A stretch of DNA of 48,683 nucleotides, from positions 16,910 to 65,592 of the forward strand of contig SAXG01000139.1 in NCBI GenBank assembly GCA_012932865.1, in the 5' to 3' direction. Of this stretch, positions 9,801-20,269 are shown piece after piece (the first letter of the stretch is position 1; the number at the start of each line of letters is the position of its first letter). The translations under genes were made by a program, and so were the position numbers. The notes under the pieces are model-generated. The model ran no database searches, was not told the DNA's origin, and saw only the letters and a program-made list of their open reading frames with translations. Source of the DNA: Amylostereum areolatum (lineage: Eukaryota; Basidiomycota; Agaricomycetes; Russulales; Stereaceae).

Positions 9801-12470
9801 TCCCAGAAATGGGACATTCTCGTTGACAAGGGGAAAGGGATTCCACACTGTACGATTTTATCCCAGTAAGAGACGAAGCGGTCGATTTTGTCCTGGACCT
9901 CGTCGCTGATTATTGCGGACCGATCCTTCAGATATTTGTTCCATCAATGTGTCGTGGATCCGGCGCGTCCCTAAGCCCCAGGAATCCGTGGATGTGCCCG
10001 CTACCTCGCTCCTGCCATTCATATCGATACCAGTATGTCTCGACACCCAACAGTGGGCCAGGACATGTTTCACGAACAATGTCACCCGTTTGTCAAGGTA
10101 TGTGGCTGCCAGATGTGGATTCGATTTACTGCCTCTCGACGTTGACGATAGGCTGTCTTCTCGTCACCGTCCGGACCGGAATCTCCGAAGGCATATGCTT
10201 GTGAAGATCTGGCCATTGAAGGTCCGCCGCGCTAAGCGTGAAGAAAACATGTGGTGAAGACTTTTGACCGCCATCGCATCCATGAGTTCCTTGCGCCGAG
10301 CCAACCAGTATGCTCGAGTTCCTCGTAAGTTCGCTCGTAGCGTATCATCTTGTTAGCTAGCTGTTCATCGCCACTTTGTAGCATGCCGCGATATCGCCGC
10401 TGTCAATGTGCGGCATTTGTGGTTTTGTTGAACAAATATTCGGGATTGGTTGAAGTTCGGTGCCGCTGAAGAGTATGAATGCAAACCATGGCCATCGACG
10501 GTGACGGGCGAAGCGACCATCATGGAACCGCATCAGGTGGGCAAAGTAGTCTCCTAGATCCACGGAACGCTGACGAGCCGATAGAAATCACCATCGCCGT
10601 CAGGAAATAGTGTTGGGAATGCCATCGTCATGTAGCCGGGCGTCCGTTCGTTGATAGGCTGAGGCTGAAGATCTGGTGCAGGAAGCTATGGGGGGTTCAA
10701 TCGTGAGTGCCTGTCAGTAAATGCTTAGTTCCGAGTGCACTTACGATGTGCGCATCGTTGTTTTGTGGCGGGTGGCCATTGTGCTGATCTTGTACTCCAG
10801 GATCTTCCTCTACGAGAGCTGTTGCGTGTGCACGAACCTCCAACTTCTGTGCGGCCAATCCTGCTGCCCCTAAGTTTGGGACACCTCCGATGAACTGTTC
10901 GTCACAGTCAACATCGTCAGTTTGTTACCTGAGCTGCCTGGTCGGGCCAGCAGCAGCAGCAGCACCCTCGGTGCCATCGTTTTCCTCGGGCCTCGGTGAC
11001 CGTCTGTAGCTGATGAACAACAGATCCATCTTCAGGAAGTTGTGATAGCGCCATCGTCATCCAGTTCGAGGTCGGAGTAGTGTGGATCATTGGCAATTTT
11101 GTACAGCAAGGCCGCGCGCACGCGCTCACGGCGACCACAAAGTACGTGCCGGTCAAGATCCACACTCTCTTCCGGATGATGATCAGGTCGATCTCGTCGG
11201 AAACCCGCGGCAACCGTGTCGCGATGGTGCGGATATCTTGGGTAGGTTGACGATATGCTCCTTGTAGCATGTCTGGCCCCCTTTGGTATGCCGCACCTGC
11301 ATCATTGGTAAGACGCGTGAGATTAGCATCTCCTCCAATTCTGTCAAGTTCTTCAAGCATGCGGTTGATCGTGCATGTCCAGAGCAATTCAGAACTTTCA
11401 GACATGGTATCCTCGGAACACGTACAGGGATTAACATTGTTCGCTGCTGACCACTTCTTCACAGGCGGTGCGGTGTCCCTCTGACATGAAGTGCATATCC
11501 CGTCTTCAATGCAAGTCCCAATCACGCTCATCGCAAGAAGTGCATGATTCCAGGGTGAGCTTATTCAACTCCTCGTTGAACTTCGTCAAAAGCTCGACCT
11601 CTGATGCTGAGAGTGCGCTATCGCCCGGAGGTCGGCAGTGCCCATGAAAGCACCGTCGCCGAAGACAGCATCATATTCATCAACCTCCTCAACGCCGACT
11701 CCGTCGTCCTGTGCAGCAGCAACTGCCGCGTGGATCTCATCTTCGGGGCTGGCCTGTTCATCCTCCGCAATTTCGGCAGCTCGTTGAAGTTGGCGGCCTC
11801 GCAAACATGCTCTACAACAGGCCCCCACAGTGCCGTCAGATGCGCGACAGTCTTCAATCGACACCTGTGGTTTTTGACCATGCACCATCGCATTCCTGCA
11901 AAGCCGTAAGTCTGCCGAGTTTCCTTCGATAGAAATTTGGCTCACCGGAGGCCTCTGCATCCTGTCTTTTCTGCAGCGCTCTCTGAACAGCCCTTTTCCG
12001 GCATTCCGCACAAGTGAGATAGAGTCTTCCGCCCACAGTTGCCATTCCATTCTCGTTCGTTTTACGGAAGTTGACTCTCGTCTTGATTTCTTTGCAGCGC
12101 GTGCATCGCTCACAGTCTCGCAATCATTGCATCGTCCATGCGAAGCATTCGGAAATTCGACCAGTCCGCGATATCGAGTGCATAGATCACACTTTCTGTG
12201 TGCGGAAGTCGGATTGTAAGGCGGCGAGTGCAGGTGCATTGCGCATGCGATGCAGGTGTTCGTTTCTTCACTCCACGTACGCACAGAGACACTGACTCTA
12301 GTCTGCAGCGAGAGCATAGACGACGATTCTGCCGTGGTTGTCGGGGCATGGGGCAGTGTCCTCGGAACAGTAGGGGAAACAGTGGGAAGTTGGAAGTCGA
12401 GTTTGAATTCATTAGCGAGACAATTTACACGGTGCCCAATTGAAGCCCATTGTCCGTTGTCCATTGTGAA
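6900..12470 (-). pseudogene. RepHel (HUH endonuclease plus PIF1 helicase) pseudogene
   Basis: Reading the minus strand downwards: paired-Cys modules lie at about 12300-11880 (CDLC, CERCTRC, CAEC). DEIDLIII is near 11200. The Helitron-like N motif DGRFARHRRW is near 10510. FFTLSAADLQWPDLHKHM lies at about 10250-10190. The HUH metal-binding motif HIH is at 9996-9988 within RGSGHIHGF. WRGNIDMKP is near 9520, and the two-tyrosine motif YIGKY at 9414-9400. SAQETAHLLL is near 9260. The helicase follows with Walker A GAAGCGKT near 8300, Walker B-type IIDEKSM near 8050, GDFNQLPPV near 7960 and ALSRVRDLQ near 7050. Stops (for example just after IDGTNI near 9930) and several frame changes interrupt it. 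Confidence 0.8.
9416..9465 (-). other. 50-nt intron in the Helitron Rep gene
   Basis: The sequence GTAGGTGG...CTACATAG interrupts the conserved catalytic-tyrosine region. Removing it joins KDSAL to TYIGKYASK, the usual family sequence. Confidence 0.6.
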
Positions 12471-12480
12471 TTGTTTGTTG

Positions 12481-12884
12481 CCTCAGCGCACAGTTCAGCT
12501 ACCGGCAGGAGGTGGCCGGTGTTTGGTTGTGGTCGCGCGCGCGCGCGCGTTCTGCCTTTTTCTCGTCACTTTTCATGTACTTCATCGTCTCAAAACTATA
12601 CGAAAGTTACACCATCGTGATCGTTGGAATGTAAGAATTGTCTGGTGTAAAATTTATGTCAAGACGTGTAGCATATTTACGGTGGAGAGCGATTCATGCA
12701 AAAATCGTGCGGATTTCGCTTCGCGTGTTGAATTAACACTTTACATCTATTGTTCCAGGACTCTCCCAGCCTCACGAAACCAATGATTGCTCGCTGCGCT
12801 CGCAAACTATGACTGAGTCCGAGAATGGCAATGGCGAGAAGACGCAAATATGGACCCATAACGTTTCGTTGCCACCGCAACGCG
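12481..12884. other. Spacer with a (GC)n tract; Helitron 5' end probably here
   Basis: No gene is seen. An alternating GC tract lies at 12534-12549, followed by AT-richer sequence. The promoter-proximal homology to the F-box gene begins near 12885, so the Helitron's 5' end should lie in this stretch. Confidence 0.35.
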
Positions 12885-13105
12885 CTGACATTAATTCACG
12901 CAGGCGAACCGGTTCGTCTCACACGGTTTGGACACGGTCCTGTCGTCTGCCTCAGACCACCAGGAGCGTGCACGACAAGATGTCTCAACGGCGAAAAACG
13001 GACTGTAATAAGAACGCGAAGGCCACTTCTTCCTCTACGTCCCCGCCGCCGATATTAGGACAGGAACTCGTTCAGTCGGTGCAGGGCGAGTTCGTCCGAC
13101 TCTAG
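12885..13105 (+). pseudogene. Orphan duplicate of the F-box gene's first exon and promoter
   Basis: The ATG at 12979 opens MSQRRKTDCNKNAKA, matching MSKRRKTNKRAKAP at the start of the F-box gene at 15894. Upstream sequence (GCTGACAT...CTCACA...CACGA.AAGATGTC) is also shared. After about 40 codons the similarity fades, and no F-box exon follows. Instead comes the small secreted protein segment. It reads as a 5' fragment left by segmental duplication. A short peptide of 42 aa could still be made, but I see no sign of use. Confidence 0.55.
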
Positions 13106-13395
13106 GTTTCTTGGACGTCTGACAGTGCCGTTGATTCAGCTCGTGGTATACTTAATACCCAATGGTATTCTCCAGTCGGTACGTCTATCTGTTCGTCAAT
13201 TGCACAAAATCATCATCGAGAAACAGATGCTCCGTGGCATTCGCAGGCTCCGAGTCGTACAATGAACTCGCCGCTGTCTCACGCAAGCGAAAACCTCCTG
13301 GTCGTTCTCGCACGGCGGCGCAACACATGCTCTATAATCTCACGTCTAGGACAATTCAGTCAGATCCTATAGTGTCATAACGGCTTTATGGTCTT
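13106..13395. other. Short spacer, nothing recognised
   Basis: No domain, RNA gene or repeat end could be identified between the orphan exon and the promoter segment of copy B. Confidence 0.4.
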
Positions 13396-13713
13396 GATGT
13401 CTCCCTCAACCTCTGCCAAGCGAGAGGCATAGGAGGTTTACATCCGCAAGCCTCAGCATGCTGCATGGTGCGCAGTTCCGCTTGGTCTTCCACATACCCA
13501 CACTAATTCCCAACAACCTGCCAAGCTTTCGTGTCCTCCCTCCACCCGACCCCGCTCTTGCTACCAGCTCTCTCACATCGCGGTCGCTTCCATACATTCA
13601 TGGCACACACCCAAGCCCGACTGCGAGAGAACTCGCCTCATCTACTACCACGCCAGCCCCCATCGCTCATCCGTCTTCCCGCTCGCGCTACTCCGTGAAT
13701 CATGAACCGGAGG

Positions 13714-13720
13714 ATAAAAG
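13714..13720 (+). promoter_or_regulatory. TATA-like box of small secreted protein copy B
   Basis: ATAAAAG lies about 64 bp before the ATG at 13784, at the same spot as TATAAAA in copy A. Confidence 0.5.
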
Positions 13721-13783
13721 GAGGGCCGACGCGATGACAAATGGCAGCTCTTCCCTACTCAGCTACACACCAACCACCCAAAC

Positions 13784-14011
13784 ATGCAGTTCAACCGCTC
13801 CATCTTCGCTGCGCTTTTCCTTGCGCTTTTCCTCCTCTCTTCCCCCGTTCTCGGCCGCCACGGTGGCGACGACGATGGCGGCCGTGGCCGCGATGGTGAC
13901 CGCGATGGTGACCGTGACGGTGACCGCGACCGCGATGGCGACGTAAGCCCCTGTTCTCTCGCCGTGTACATTCTGGTGGGCTGACGAGCACGGTCCCTAC
14001 AGCGTCGTTGA
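13784..14011 (+). CDS. Small secreted Asp/Arg/Gly-repeat protein, copy B (55 aa)
   Basis: The model joins 13784-13942 and 14003-14011. It encodes a classical signal peptide (MQFNRSIFAALFLALFLL, cleavage expected after VLG), then RHGGDDDGG and a run of RDGD/GDRD units, ending in Arg-Arg. The mature part would be about 31 residues, highly charged and hydrophilic, and probably disordered. The donor GTAAGC and the acceptor are shared with copy A. Without splicing the frame would run to 13984 with a different tail. A further conserved block with GT-AG signals (about 14070-14130) lies downstream of the stop and may be a spliced 3' UTR. An alternative acceptor near 13988 would extend the protein by some 25 residues. 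Function is unknown; Asp-rich secreted peptides may bind metals or surfaces. Confidence 0.6.
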
Positions 14012-14302
14012 GTACCATATGGATTTTGAATGGATTCTCGTCCAGCTCCTCGCTGGTCGCTCGGAACATATCGTGAGTCGTTCGTGTATCACGGTCGGCG
14101 ATCTTCCGAGTCAACTGATATATAATATACAGGTCATCGGTTCGTCGTTGAAGGACACATCGCCGTCCAGGTGCAAGCCTTCCCATATGCTTTGTATGCA
14201 TCCGGATTTAAATATTTGTATGATTGTCGAATGGTAAAGCGTCTGGGTGTTTAAGACCTTTGGGTAGTGGCAAGTGACCAGGAGTTTTGAGTCGCGGGAT
14301 GA

Positions 14303-15591
14303 TCCCCAGTGAGAAAGCGGGATTTTCTGTGAGCTTCGGAGGGATTCGCGGGTCCAGTTGTGATGGTCGACCGGGTTCACCGCGATTCCGGTGAACTTTC
14401 AGGTCCGCATGGAATGGCAGGCCAGGTTTGACACGATTCCTTCGCACCGCGGCTCGCGTAGCACTGATGTAGCGTACCTTTCCTTGATGTGCTTAGAGGA
14501 TCCCTTCCGTTGTCAGTTGGATGCTGTTGTATGTATTTTACGGTCGATTCGCATCGAGCCTCAACAAACTGGTGTCCCCTTTGTTTGTCGATGTTCTACC
14601 TTATCTTAGTAGCAAGTCACTTTGAGTCGCGACAAACACGTATCAACACCCCGCGCGTTCGACTCTGTTCGACTTGTCGGTTTTCCCTTCGCCTCTACTG
14701 TCTCCTTCCTCCCGCACTCCGTATTTTTCCTCCTCCTCTGACCTCACCGGAGCCTTGCTTTGTGCGCTTTATGTTGATATATTGGAGAATGCAACTAACA
14801 CATCACCAGGGCATACATCTGGATGAAGAACAACTTTGCCAGTCATGCGGCCTCGTCGTTTGAAGAGCCCGGAGTACATGTACATAGCAGGGCTTGTGGT
14901 TGGACGGTGTCGAGCGCGGTTTGGACCGTTTGGTGAGTCTCTATGTTGTTCAAGGTGTCCAGATGGGCTGCTCCGTGTAGTAGTCGGCGTTGTCCGCCCG
15001 GCGCCCTCCCTCCCTTGACCCATTCCCCCTATTCTCCCCCCTCACACCATCATATCCCGACAGCAATGGTCAGACACGGCACAATCACTGGGAATGCGTC
15101 ACCAGTGAGCACGTCGTGTCCACACATGTCTACTTACTTCGAGTTTACAGTTTCCCCGTTCCGTGAACGCACACGAAAAACCTCAGGAATCGGATTCCCG
15201 AAGGAGGGGTATATTAGTAGCGGGGTTGTACCATGTGTATCCCGCTTGACGCTATGATACGAGTCCACCTGTGTACAATACACAATGTACATAATCCTTT
15301 ATCCACCCTCAATATATCCTGTTGTCTGTCCCAATCTCCCACAAAGCTCAATCTGCTTGAATAGTGTGAACAATATATACAACAACCCTGTGCCAATTGA
15401 CGCGAAGCTACATAACAGCAGGCAGGTTCAGGTACATATGTCCGGCAACAGCAGACCATTGCGCGAAGTGACTCGTGTTGAATAGATTCCCAGTCAAAAA
15501 TTATTGTCATCGCGTGTTCCAGCGATTCCGCGAGACACGTGTTCGCGAATCGACGAGAATCGCGTCGAAAATGACGGTTTCTCACTGGGGA
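14303..15591. mobile_element. 1.29-kb element with terminal inverted repeats and TGA target duplication
   Basis: The left end TCCCCAGTGAGAAA at 14303-14316 is repeated exactly, inverted, at 15578-15591. Beyond these 14 bases the two ends stay similar without gaps for about 35 more, sharing ATTTTC and GATTCGCG. TGA flanks both sides (14300-14302 and 15592-15594), as for a 3-bp target duplication. No transposase is readable inside, so it is probably non-autonomous. A 3-bp duplication fits PIF/Harbinger-like elements, but those prefer TWA, so the superfamily is uncertain. Confidence 0.6.
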
Positions 15592-15893
15592 TGATCACGG
15601 TGTTTCAACACCGACGCATGCATTAGAGTCTCTTGCCCCAAGTACTCATGAGCAGCTTTCAAGTCTGCCGTCACGGTATTGATGGACTCAAATTTTATAT
15701 ACCCGTTTGATTTGTAAAGAGACAAACGTACGAAGACTGGACAATGGTGAGAGGATGCAAAGATATGATGGACCCACAAACTTGGTTGCCCCACGAGGCT
15801 GACATAATCCCTTCTCACAGACTGCGGTTTGTTCTGGCACAGACGTCACTCCCGGGCTACCAGTACCACCGTACCACGAGCGTTCACGAAAAG

Positions 15894-17957
15894 ATGTCCA
15901 AGCGGCGAAAAACAAACAAGAGGGCGAAGGCGCCACTTCCCTCCACTGCTCCAGAGCCGGTACCAGGACTAAGGTATAGCAGAATTCGTTGTGGGTCAGC
16001 GCTCGACATCAATGTTTGACGATGTTCTTCGTTTTGTAGCGGGTCGTTCTGGTCGTCTATTGCTCAAGACCATGTCCGACAGATAGACGGTGCCATGTTG
16101 TCATCCGGAAACAGGGCGCAGCTGATTGACCAGCTGACGCTCGAAGTCGACGATCTCCGGGAGATTTTTCAGACCATCCTTCAACGGCGAAACGCATGCG
16201 CTCCGATCTCCTGTCTTCAACCAGAGATCATGTCTCGCATATTCGTCTTCGCAACCCACATTTCTTCACCACGCATCCTGCCAAATGCGGGACTGGATCA
16301 TGACCGGCGCCCAGCGTTCACGTGCGACCTCGGATGGATTCAGCAGACAACCCACGTCTGCAGACGGTGGCGGGACATTGCTCTCAACATGCCAAAACTG
16401 TGGGCCGACAACGTCTGTGCACTCCCCGGCTTCGAACGGATGTTTCTCCATCGCGCCCGCAATGTTCCATTGTCCCTGCAAATGGACACATCCGTCCCGT
16501 ACGAATCCGCTCATTGTAACCGTTACAACTTCATAATCGATCATCTCGTGCGTGCACGAGAGGTTGACATCGACGATATACTTGGGCATAAGATTCCTGA
16601 ACTCAAGAAGGCACTGGCTTCCACCTCGATGCCTGCTCTGGAGGCCATCGCATACAAGGCAGACCTGATGGACAAACCAATCCCGTTCGATCTTCCGCCA
16701 ATGAGCGCACCACGCCTCCAGCGCGTCACGCTCCACAACTGTTTCATTCCCTGGAACGCCACCACGCTCACAGAACTGAGCCTCCACAACCACGACAACA
16801 CCTATTTAGCCTGGAACGGTAGCAGAAAGCTCGATTACAAGCTTCCGTCCTTCATCCAGCTCGTCGAGCTTCTCCGTGTATCGCACAATCTTCAACGACT
16901 CCATCTTTGTCATTGGATTCCCGAGACATCTCCTAAACCGTCCTTCCTCGCCGAGCTTCCCCATCTAACCCACATATCGCTCGTCAATCGTCCGCGACGT
17001 TGCGCTGACCTTATGGAGCACATTCAGCCTTCCCCTTTCGCACAGATCCACCTCGACCTGGAGGCGTGGAACGACAACGATATTCACAAGGATGATCTTG
17101 ACTACGTTGACGGAACAGCCTACGTCGAAGAATCGTGTCGTATGCTCAAATCCCTGGTTTCAAGGATGAATTTCTTCGCCGTCGGGCATCCACATCTTCC
17201 TATCGCAATGTCTGTACACGGTGGTAGACTCTGGGAAAAGGGTCTCCTCGTCCAGGTTTTCTCTTCCGCCGAACCCTCACACGTTAATGCAAGCTACAAG
17301 AAGAATCCTTTCCGACGCGGCCACGAGCTGGTCCACAGCATGAAATTTCGGAATCTTTATACGGAGGATGACGAATTCGTGGCCCTCTGGAGAATACTCG
17401 CCTTCGATTTCGGCCTCGGGAACGTCGAGAGGCTAGCAGTGGGCGACGCTGACCACGATTGTTACCTACAAGAGACATACCGGCAGATCTTCCAGCTCCA
17501 GCCAAAGACACGCGTTATCTATTTCCAAGATTGCACCATGTATGACTCCAACGCGATGTTATGCGCACCACCGTCTACAAACACATCCTCTTTCCTCCCT
17601 GCTCTTGAAACGCTCGCGTTTTCACGCCTTTACTATCCCACCCCCCCGAAGCCCAAAGCTCGGAAAGGGTGGCTCCCTGATGCGTGGGACAACCTCGCAT
17701 CTGCTCTGGAGGCGCGGGCCGCGGTAGGCCTCCCGCTTCAAACAATCGAGTACAGCTCCTTCACCTCCACCAAGCATGAGTCAAGGTTCTGGGATGACGC
17801 AGAGGACTCGGACCTTCCACGACACTTTCGTACCGTTTTCAATCGATTTAAAGATCGATTGAATGCAGTTTTGCAAGATGGTATTCATAATCCACCTGCG
17901 GATTACGACACAGATACGGACGCGTGGGATGGAGATGGAGACGAGGACAAGCTTTGA
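15894..17957 (+). CDS. F-box-like protein (665 aa)
   Basis: The model joins 15894-15973 and 16040-17957. The 66-nt intron has GTATAG and TTGTAG ends, and splicing joins PVPGL to SGSFWSSIAQ in frame. A Lys/Arg-rich start (MSKRRKTNKRAKAP) may be a nuclear signal. A short coiled region (QLTLEVDDLREIFQ) precedes the F-box-like motif LQPEIMSRIFVFA and the HVCRRWRDIALNMPKLW block typical of Agaricomycete F-box proteins. The rest is leucine-rich and LRR-like, ending in an acidic tail (DTDTDAWDGDGDED). F-box proteins bind SKP1 and recruit substrates to SCF ubiquitin ligases; the target is unknown. Its first exon and promoter have a damaged copy at 12885-13105. The gene is convergent with FunK1, stop to stop 119 bp apart. 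Confidence 0.85.
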
Positions 17958-18075
17958 CACGGATCAGGACAGGAGGTTCCACTGGGTTGAGACTCGCATG
18001 TATTCACGACATTTTATACGAATCTCACTATTCGAAAACATCATACAGGCCCACCCAACCCGGGCCACCTATGAA

Positions 18076-19520
18076 TCAAGAATCACGGATGAGGATGTTA
18101 TAGGGCGAAATATCCCCGTGCACCTGTCCCTCCTTCTGCAGCTGTGAATGAGCTGTGTAAAAGATGGCCATCAGCCACTCTGACCAACCGAATAAAAGCG
18201 GGGTCTCCTACCTCGAAGCGCGCCAAACACGGTCTGCGCGAGCTCGTGCGTTGACTTGAATGTGCTCATCCCCCGGACTTTCTTCGCAAGCACGACCCAA
18301 TGCCGCTGCCTCGCCACCAGCGGCGTATCCCCCATCCCGCACGCCCAATCCATGGCCGCATGCTCCTGCGAAAGCGTGCGCTGCCCGGGCACATCGCCCC
18401 CACACAACATGGGCGTCGCGCCGGGCACCCTCGTGACTTCCAATATCTTATGCGCCACGAATTCTGGGAGGCACCTCCGCTCCTGGCCCTCCGCCCCCTG
18501 CGCCACGGTACGCCACCCGTCTTTCCACAACACCAGCGTGCCCGCGCAGACGTTGACTGCGAGCCGCCCGATCGTCCGGCGCTCCGTCCCGAGCCCGCGC
18601 CCTCGCAGGTGGCGGGCGGGCACGACGAGGACGTGCTCGTCACAGATGCTGACGCGCTCGAGGGGCTCGTCACTCCCCACCTTGATGTCCGCGGCGAACT
18701 TGCGGAACACGGCGCGCGCGAGGTCGGCTTCCGCCTTCGAGGGCACGGAAACGGTCAAGTCCCAACCGCGCTCGGCGGGGAGGTCGTGGAAGATAGAGAG
18801 GAAGACGAAGAGCGGGCTGGAGGGGTGGACCCAGGGGAAAAGTTCGGAGACGACGACGGCGGTGTGGTCCCAGCGCAGGAGGCGGGCGTAGTCGTCCAGC
18901 ACGAGCACGCTGAACGCGAAGCTGCGCGGCTGATGCTTGAACTGAGTGTCCGCGAGCATGAAGAGATCGGCGCGGGTCTGCGCCGCGTCCGCGAAGGGCA
19001 CCTCGAAGTCGAGTTCCTTGCGCGGATAGACGTTGTTGGCATAGATCGGGTCGACGAAGGGGTCTTCCTCGAGCGTGCGCTGGACGATGACGAGCTCGGC
19101 CTTGCTCCAGAACTGACGATAGGTTCGGGGAATGGGCTCGTCCGTGTCGTCGACGTCATCTGCGTCACCTGAAGCGTCCGAATCGTCTGAGTCGTCCGAG
19201 TGGTGGAAGGCGCAGATGACTCCTCGGGGGGGCATGAGGACGCCATCGAGTCCGGGCGGGGCGGGAGGCTCGTTCTCGGTGAAGACAAGAGTGTCACATA
19301 ATCGGGCCCAGTTTTCAAGCATGTGGACCTGGGAGCGGGTCAGAGGGACATCTGGAGGACGGGAATAAAGGCTCACGAAGTGGTTTGGGGACTGGGGGGG
19401 TTCGGTAAGCCCATCGGGAACCCAGCCGTCGTCCTTTGCATTGGGGAGGAAAGTATCAATGAATTCTTCGATGGGTTTGGGCCCTATGAAGGGAATGGGG
19501 AGTTCGACCTTGTCGGACAT
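18076..19520 (-). CDS. FunK1 fungal-type protein kinase, C-terminally truncated (461 aa)
   Basis: The model is complement(join(18076-18152, 18212-19520)). The 59-nt intron (GTAGGA...ACACAG) joins FGALR to AHSQLQKEGQ in frame. The long first exon has an acidic Asp/Ser linker near residues 105-125 and the FunK1 signature RSFAFSVLVLDDYARLLRWD. The second exon carries the catalytic loop VHGDISPYNILI, where HGD replaces HRD. The frame stops right after IRDS. The DFG-equivalent strand and the whole C-lobe are therefore missing, and only about 120 bp separate this stop from the F-box gene. It is either a truncated gene, perhaps cut by a rearrangement, or a pseudokinase-like product. FunK1 substrates are unknown. 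Confidence 0.7.
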
Positions 19521-20269
19521 TGGTAGTGGGTAGGTGGGGATGAGGGCGAGGGCTTGGACGAGATTGAGCTGGTTTTATGGGCACTGGACTGATCAGAACG
19601 CCACCAGCACAATGGCCATTGTCCGCCTCAAAGCGGGTAACAACAGTGTGTGACGAATGACGTCAAACTGGGGCCACAGAGCACTTGAGCCTCCAGCGAA
19701 AACGCTTTTGTCTGTTTGTCAGGGGAATCGGAGAGTGCCCAACAGAGACAATACGAAAGTACTCTAAAGTACTGCGTTGTCCTGCAAGTTGTCGCTGGTT
19801 TCAAATTGAGTAGTGGGTTGCAACCTAACGAAAACGTACGTACGAAATGATCCTTTTCCGACAGCGTTTCTCGAATCGGCTACAATACACTCGGCCCCAT
19901 GTCGTCCTACGGCTACCCGCAAAAAATGTATGCTGGACGAAACGACGAGCAAAGAGCGTGGGAAAGCCGCGGTAGCCGCCGCCGACGGGCTCGGGCTCCT
20001 CTTCGCAGCGCGCTGTCAATGTCCGCCGTGGCTGCTCACGCTCAAATTTCAAAGCTCGCATAGCCGACGCCCCGTGGGCCGTGCGCAACTCCATCTGTAT
20101 CCCCAAGCCCTTGTAGAGGTCTACATACCCTGCGTTGCCAGTCATTCCTCCTCTCGCCTTCTTATCCTCGCTCTTCCGCGGGCGCGCATCCGACTCCGAA
20201 TATATACCCCTCCGTCAAGTCCGCGAGCCTTCACCGCCGCGCGGCGCTTTTGACGTCCACAAGTTCGCC
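19521..20269. other. Divergent promoter region between FunK1 and the phosphate transporter
   Basis: No gene is seen. A TATATA stretch near 20200-20206 lies about 65 bp upstream of the transporter start and is a plausible TATA box for it. Confidence 0.4.

Larger units (their letters stand above)
6900..12480 (-). mobile_element. Degenerate autonomous-type Helitron
   Basis: Minus-strand motifs of a RepHel protein occur in the canonical order across about 5.5 kb: Cys-rich N-terminus, Helitron-like N domain, HUH Rep nuclease, linker, and PIF1 helicase. Helitrons move by rolling-circle transposition and leave no target duplication, so the ends have to be found from a 5' TC and a 3' hairpin plus CTRR. 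I could not fix either end; the limits given are those of recognisable coding sequence. Many stops and frame changes show the copy cannot make a full protein. It sits between two paralogous gene segments and may have inserted into the spacer of an older tandem duplication. Confidence 0.85.
13396..14270 (+). repeat. Paralogous segment, copy B (pairs with 5893-6740)
   Basis: It shares promoter, coding and downstream blocks with 5893-6740. This copy keeps an open signal peptide and repeat region. It ends close to the left end of the 1.29-kb inverted-repeat element at 14303. Confidence 0.75.

Noticed and set aside
12534..12549. Alternating GC tract
   Set aside because: A simple repeat only; no further evidence for a regulatory role.
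18300..19172. 290-codon plus-strand open frame
   Set aside because: It is antisense to the FunK1 gene and has no motif.
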